Program-made: the position numbers and the translations under genes
NCBI RefSeq assembly: GCF_910596095.1
Contig: NC_056543.1
Span: forward strand, 19,330,042-19,394,041
Direction: 5' to 3'
DNA length: 64,000 nt
From: Thunnus maccoyii
Lineage: Eukaryota; Chordata; Actinopteri; Scombriformes; Scombridae
Part shown: piece after piece, positions 22,887 through 64,000 of the stretch
How the letters are laid out: each line of letters opens with the position of its first letter
Numbering within the stretch: the first letter of the stretch is position 1
Notes under the pieces: model-generated
The model's input: only the letters and a program-made list of their open reading frames with translations
Told to the model about the DNA's origin: nothing
Databases searched by the model: none

Positions 22887-23106
22887 TTACGCCACGCTCC
22901 GCTCACCTGACAGCCAAACCGGCCGGTTGACGGTCTCCTGTAGTAATCCTGACTGACCTGAATGTCGGAAGGTGTGATATTGACAGACACTTGAGTTTAC
23001 AGCAGCTGTTCTTTCAGTGAGTCCTGCTCTGTAAGTCTTTTATCGACATCCTTCTGTCACAAAGCCTGCAGAGAAAGTCTTCAGGTTGCTTTTACTGTTG
23101 GGGGGT

Positions 23107-58586
<35,480 letters not shown>

Positions 58587-59545
58587 CAGTTTGGAGAGTC
58601 GCTTTTGGCCCTCGTGTTTGCCATCACTGACCAAATCCTACCAGATTCACTTATTTCCTTTTACTGTACATTAAAATGTCTTTTAGACTCCCAGGAGGCC
58701 TAGTGTGGTATGTGCTGCATTTGATTAGCATAGTCCTTTTGGTCTGAAACGGAAAACAGGCAAGTATCTGAGGCAGTCTGTGCCTTTATTGACAGCATAT
58801 TACTGCCTGGCTGTTTATTGATTACACCCTGCTATGTTTATCTATGTGTGCTCTGGCCTCTTGGGTAGCTTCAATCTTGCACTGGCGCTCAAAGGAGTGC
58901 AGATATTGGATATGTTTATCCTGGCGCAATAAATTATTGGTGGCTTAATTGATTATTTTTAAGGCAAACATTGTTTAGCACGTTATCTTTTCATTATTTG
59001 GAAAATGCTTCAGAAGACAAGGAGAACCTGAGAGGAGACACCAATGTTTTCAGTAATTATTGTGCCTTAATCACACTATTGATTGTTTTATTATTCTTTT
59101 AATTGAAGGGTCTTCATGCACTTTGGCCATCATGGTTTAATGTCTACCTCAACTCTTGTCAGTAAAGAACAGCAAAGTTTAAATGTAACATGTCATGTAC
59201 ACAAAGGAATGTTGGAAAAAAATTTTAAGTTTCATGCCTCTGCAGATTTTTCTTACTTTTGTAAGAAAATCCAGTGTAATATCAACTTTCTCTATTTACT
59301 CTTTTGATAAATGTGCTGTTGTTGCTTTAAAAAATTAGCACTTTTTACTTCGGCAATAATATGGAATTTAGTATGACTATTTGTATGTGTATTTATTTGT
59401 TTTCCATATCTTTGTTTATGGTTTTGTAACACTAATTGAGTTCTGTTAAAAGTAATATTTCAATGAGTTTGCACTTCATAGTGGTTTAGTTGCAAATGAG
59501 TAAATCGCTATATCTTTTACAGTATATTAAATACACATTACATAT

Positions 59546-59551
59546 AATAAA
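59546..59551 (+). terminator. Candidate distal polyadenylation signal of abcc4
   Basis: AATAAA about 960 bp past the stop codon, followed within 40 bp by a T-rich region. Two nearer candidates exist (58670 and 58928), and which is used cannot be told from sequence. Confidence 0.3.
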
Positions 59552-62523
59552 ACAGTATTGCTTGACTGTTCCGGTGCTGTCTTCATTTTGTTTTTAAAAC
59601 ATTTTCATATTACACTGACTCACTAATCATTTCCTCCCACTGTTGCTCATCCTATATTCACTTGTCTGAATGGTGTGTTTGCCTCAGGTCGGTGGTTACA
59701 ACTGGTCGTGACCGCGCTGCTACAAATTGGTAAGTGGTTAAGGAAAACAACCCGGTGATTACTGTGTTGAGTCAAGTGATTTTTAAATTCAGTTTCACTG
59801 TGGTAAAGTGGTGTTGCTGTTTGCTTAATTTAACATGTCAGTGGTGCAATGTGACGATTAAGTCCTAATTAAAATGTAATTTTGTCATCACCAGCTCAAT
59901 TAGAAAAAAAAGCTGCTTTATTCGCCTTCGTACGGGCAGGAGCAGAGCCAGTGATTACACATTCAGAAATGGCTGTCAGTAAACACTTAGCTCAGTATAA
60001 AAGGCAGTATTTAACCAGGCCCAGATTTGGGTCGTGAACTGCGGGACACCAGTTCCTTTAAAAGCTGAGTGATTTACACAATTCATTAAAGCCAGTGAAT
60101 CTTCAGCCAGCGTCATATTAAATGGTTACTTACTCTCAAATAGCCCCTTGGGAGTTGAATTGTTGGCTCGCGAATAGATTAAAGTTTACATTGAAAAGAG
60201 AAATTGAATTCAGAGGTAATCAATAGCATAATGGGCCAGTGAGAGGAGCCTGCTGCCTGAAATGAAATTACCATATTTTTAATCTTAATTTTCCACTCTG
60301 TTTATCTGACAGTGTGGATGTGCAATCCAAACAGATAATGAGAGAGTGGGATATTGACAGTGGGGTCCTCTGGAGTGCTTGTTTCAGTGATTAAACGCTG
60401 TGATCTGTGATTACTTTGTGTCGGGTGTCAGGCTGGCGGCCAGGTCCCGGGGAGACATAGGCGCATAGCAGCTGGAGCATCATGGGTCTCTGAGGTGCTA
60501 ATGCACCTGACACAGCATTGACAGCATTCGAAACCCTATCAGGGACTGCACCACATGGCAGCTGCCACAATAGCAATACTCGTGGCACTATCTACATCAG
60601 AGTCAGCATAATATTCTCTCTGCTCTCCCCTCGATAACAGCCAACACAAGAATGGTGACAACAAAGTTTGCACAATAAGTATTATTAACCAGATACCTTC
60701 CTACGTCGCCAAATAATAGTGCCATTTTAAGACATATCTGAATAGGTGTGCAAATAGCAATGCCGTCAACATAGTGCTGATATAGCTTTAATAAATAAAT
60801 GTCTGAGAAACCTGGCTGTCCACACAATGAAGTTTAATCCCAAAGAAATAAAACACAAAATAAGCGTCAGCACAATGTGGAGGCAGTGAATGAAATGATG
60901 AATTCAAACTATAGCAGTTGGCCCATCCTCACTTTAAGAGAGAAGTGATACGTCGGTGCTGATTTAAAGGTGGGATACCGGCTCTATTCAGTTAAAGATG
61001 TTGTTATTGTCATTTGAGAGAAGAATAATAAAGTAAAGATAAAGTATAACAACTGAAAGTGCTGTAAATTGTTTAAGGTTGTTTTGTTACGGGCCAGTAA
61101 ATAAGTAGTCTCAAGCCCATTTTTTGATTGAGGAGACAATGTTTTTTTTTTCACAAACTTTCTGTTGTGCCAGCATTTTCTTTTGTGATGGATACTGCTG
61201 TTTGACAAATGGAAACAAATTGCATGGTTCAGGCGCCTGAATGGCAGGGAGTTTGGGAGTGTCAAACCCGGTGCTGAAAGACGATGAAGCGAGAGCCTCA
61301 GGTTTTTGTGGGCGACTCAGACCTGACTGATCCTAGCATAAAGTACTTGTTGAAGAGAAGGAGAAAAGGAGAACAGGATTTCGACAGGCTGCAGTGAAAT
61401 TAGGAGAATTGACTATGGCGGCTTTGTTCCTGGCTGGTGACATGGGGTGGGGGAGATGGGGAGACTGGAGCGATTCCCCAGAGACTCTGCGCTCAGTCTT
61501 TCTAAAGTGACTACAGACTGAATATCTGACAAGTTCCCAAGGCCTGACATGACTCTGTGTGGTGCTAAGAAAAACAAACAACAAATGGCACGTTTTTTTT
61601 TTTAAGATACATGCGATGACACTGGATGTAGTGTGTTAGAAAATGGCTTTTTATCTTGTTAAAAATAGGTCCTCACTTTGGAATATGTTGATGCTATATT
61701 TTCTAGATTGCCGCAAACACCTAGTTAGACCTAGTTTTTCCTGTGACAGACTTTGTAAAAGTATGAAAATGAGAACTACCAAATGTCAATTTCCAACTTA
61801 TTAAAGGACGTACAATTAGCACTTTCTCTTTGATCTTGTATTTCTCACCACAAACAAACAGAAACATTAACTGCGAATAGTTCCTCCCAGCATGCGAGGT
61901 TTAATCAGCCTCACTGTATCATGGTGCCTCAGCAGTTTAGTGACCACCCTGGACTGGCCTTATGGATTGGCCGACTAATACCGCTACAAACAGTAATTAT
62001 AGGTCACACGTGCAATTGATGATTATGCGTCGCAGACTCTCCAGGCTGTGGTTTGTTTCACACTCTGTAGAGTGTGAGTAACATTTTACATTCAGAGGAT
62101 AATTTCAGTCAAATTTAGTGTCTGCATAAAACAAGAGTAAATATTCATCTGTTTAAAGTTGTTGAAATTATAAAGCGTACTCTTATTTTGTGAAAACAAA
62201 ACTTAAAGAAACAGAACAAGTGGTCCCTGCCACTTTGAACTAAATTGGCTAATGTGGCTCTTTGAAAGGCCACCAAATAGGAAACCTCTTTTCATGCTTT
62301 AGCCTTAAATCCTGGGCATGCTCTGTCACCTTCCAAAAGTGCCGTTTGATTCTTCAACTGCGAGAGAAAGAAGCAAAGTGGAGGGCTAGACAATAGCGGA
62401 GGGCTTATCTCATCAGTAAATAAGGCTTATTGCTTAAAGCTATAAAAGGCTATGCTTATTGGTGATGTCATCCCTTTGTGGAAGATTGATGAAGCTTGAG
62501 GCAGGGGGCATAATGTGAGTGTG

Positions 62524-62567
62524 AATGTGTGTGTGCATGCGTGTGTGTGTGTGTGTGTGTGTGTGTG
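62524..62567. repeat. (TG)n microsatellite
   Basis: About 44 bp of TG with a CATGC interruption near its start, in the intergenic region. Confidence 0.93.
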
Positions 62568-64000
62568 GAGGAGGCCTTGTGCTCCAAACTTTTAGAGTTT
62601 CTAACTTTCCCCTGCAGAGTTTGATATAATTTAAAATGTATGACATATATTTTAACTGCTCCTGCACTAAAATTGCAGTCTTTGGTGGTAAACGAACCCA
62701 AATGTACTTCAAAGTTCCATCTGGCCAGGGGGCTTTTATCCTTGACCATGAGAGCGGTTGATGTTCTGTGCATGTAAACGTGCAGCTTTGGGTAAAGGTG
62801 GAGACAGCTTGTGTCCCCCATTATTGTCTGGTTGCATTTACGTGGGTCCAAGGGCCCACTGTGTCTTTTCGGGTTACTTTCTCATCATTTCTCCTAATGT
62901 AGAGACCCACAGGGTTGGTGGCAAGCGCACAATGCGGCTGTTGTATGGTTACTGTCAGCTCTCTCAAATAAGGCTTCCTGTTCATTAGACTTCTTTTCAC
63001 CTCCGCACAATACGCCGGCTTTGCAGCAATAGTGAGTCTACGCCCATCTCTTCAATGCCATGTGAATAGTTCTAAATAGTGTTTATGCAAGCCATTGTTG
63101 TCTATTGTGTGTCCAGTCTTAATGCACAGTGATTTGCCTGCTTTTGTAGCCTGGGATACATTATCTTGCCTATGTGGCTTCAGATGCATGCCTGGCCTTT
63201 GAGCCAGTAAACAGTCTAAAAGTTAACTCCCTGCGGACAATGCTGGTGATGCCTGATAAAGTGAGACAGAGTACACTAACTGGCCCATTTCACGTCCCTC
63301 TCCGCAATTACTCAAATGGCTTCTTCCTCTGCTTACATATCTGTTTCAAACTTTTCCCTCTCATCTTCATATATATTTATAATTTAATTTTGAGGATATA
63401 AAAGCATTTTTTTTTCTGTTTTTGATTTATTTTCTAAAGGAAATGCAGAGAATCATATGAATTGAAACTCTAATTAAAAGAAAGTTTGGAACTTAAGCTG
63501 ACAGCTGATTATAAGTCAACATGTGTGAAGATCATTCTTTTTCTTTTTTTTCAATAAATACATATAAAGTTGATGCTGTTGCTCAAACATTAGACTGACA
63601 CTATCTGCTGCACATCTGGTGAAGAATGTCTATTCAGTGGGTGGATGTATTTAAACCCTGTGTCTTTATTCTTCAAACCGTCAGTGTGAAAATGAAAGGA
63701 TAATACAGACAGACAGCCAGGTGGATAATCTGACACACATCACAGTCAAAGAATAAAAACTTTTAAATCTACAAGATAATGTCAGAATGATATATCTCGT
63801 AATGGAAATTTCATGTCTCATGGCTCCCTTCAGTTACTTTAATATGGATTTCTGTTCTTACTGAAATGTGTTTGTGCCATAACTTCATTTATCAGGGTGA
63901 TTTCGGTCAGTTTACATACATTTTGCTTTTACTAGCACTGCTGTAGTTTCTGTATGTGTCCCATCTAGGTTTATATTTTATAGCACATACTATTAAAAAC

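Larger units (their letters stand above)
20326..23106. other. Divergent intergenic region between cldn10 exon 1a and abcc4
   Basis: About 2.8 kb separating two head-to-head genes. It should contain the promoters of cldn10-1a (left) and abcc4 (right). A dispersed repeat occupies roughly 21800-22210, and a poly(T) tract lies near 21635-21655. No coding sequence was supported. Confidence 0.55.
58587..64000. other. Intergenic region downstream of abcc4
   Basis: 5.4 kb, beginning with the abcc4 3' UTR. Candidate polyadenylation signals are ATTAAA at 58670-58675 and AATAAA at 58928-58933 and 59546-59551; the last is followed by a T-rich stretch. Beyond that I saw no exon of any gene on either strand, only a TG microsatellite at 62524-62567. 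In human the next gene on this side is the developmental regulator SOX21, so regulatory DNA is plausible but not shown. Confidence 0.5.

Overview
The window is nuclear genomic DNA from a ray-finned fish, probably a percomorph teleost. The evidence is spliced vertebrate genes with GT/AG introns, many CA/GT microsatellites, and dispersed repeats of the kind common in percomorph genomes. All genes belong to one vertebrate synteny block. In human, ABCC4, CLDN10 and DNAJC3 lie together on 13q32 with the same relative orientations.

Layout. (1) Positions 1-8941, minus strand: the 5' nine coding exons of dnajc3 (p58IPK, an ER-lumenal co-chaperone). Its J-domain exons lie beyond the left edge. A promoter upstream of the start carries an exact ER-stress response element. 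(2) Positions 11110-20325, minus strand: a compact tandem cluster of three claudin-10 family genes. Each has five coding exons. The gene nearest abcc4 has two alternative first exons equivalent to mammalian CLDN10a and CLDN10b. (3) Positions 20326-23106: a divergent intergenic region holding the abcc4 promoter. (4) Positions 23107-58586, plus strand: a complete 31-exon abcc4 (MRP4), 1,321 aa, with both ATP-binding cassettes and a C-terminal PDZ ligand. (5) Positions 58587-64000: intergenic DNA with no gene seen.

All exon joins were checked for reading-frame phase and for GT (or GC) and AG boundaries. All three genes close to intact products, apart from dnajc3, which is cut by the window edge. 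The genes are unrelated in pathway: ER protein folding, paracellular ion channels, and cyclic-nucleotide/drug export. Their grouping reflects ancient synteny.

No undescribed multi-gene system was found. The observations most worth a second look are the ERSE in the dnajc3 promoter, a dnajc3 splice donor formed by the first bases of a long GT microsatellite, a tiny claudin-10 intron filled by a perfect 21-bp hairpin and a triplicated 16-mer, a divergent claudin paralog, and a nested foldback transposon in abcc4 intron 2.
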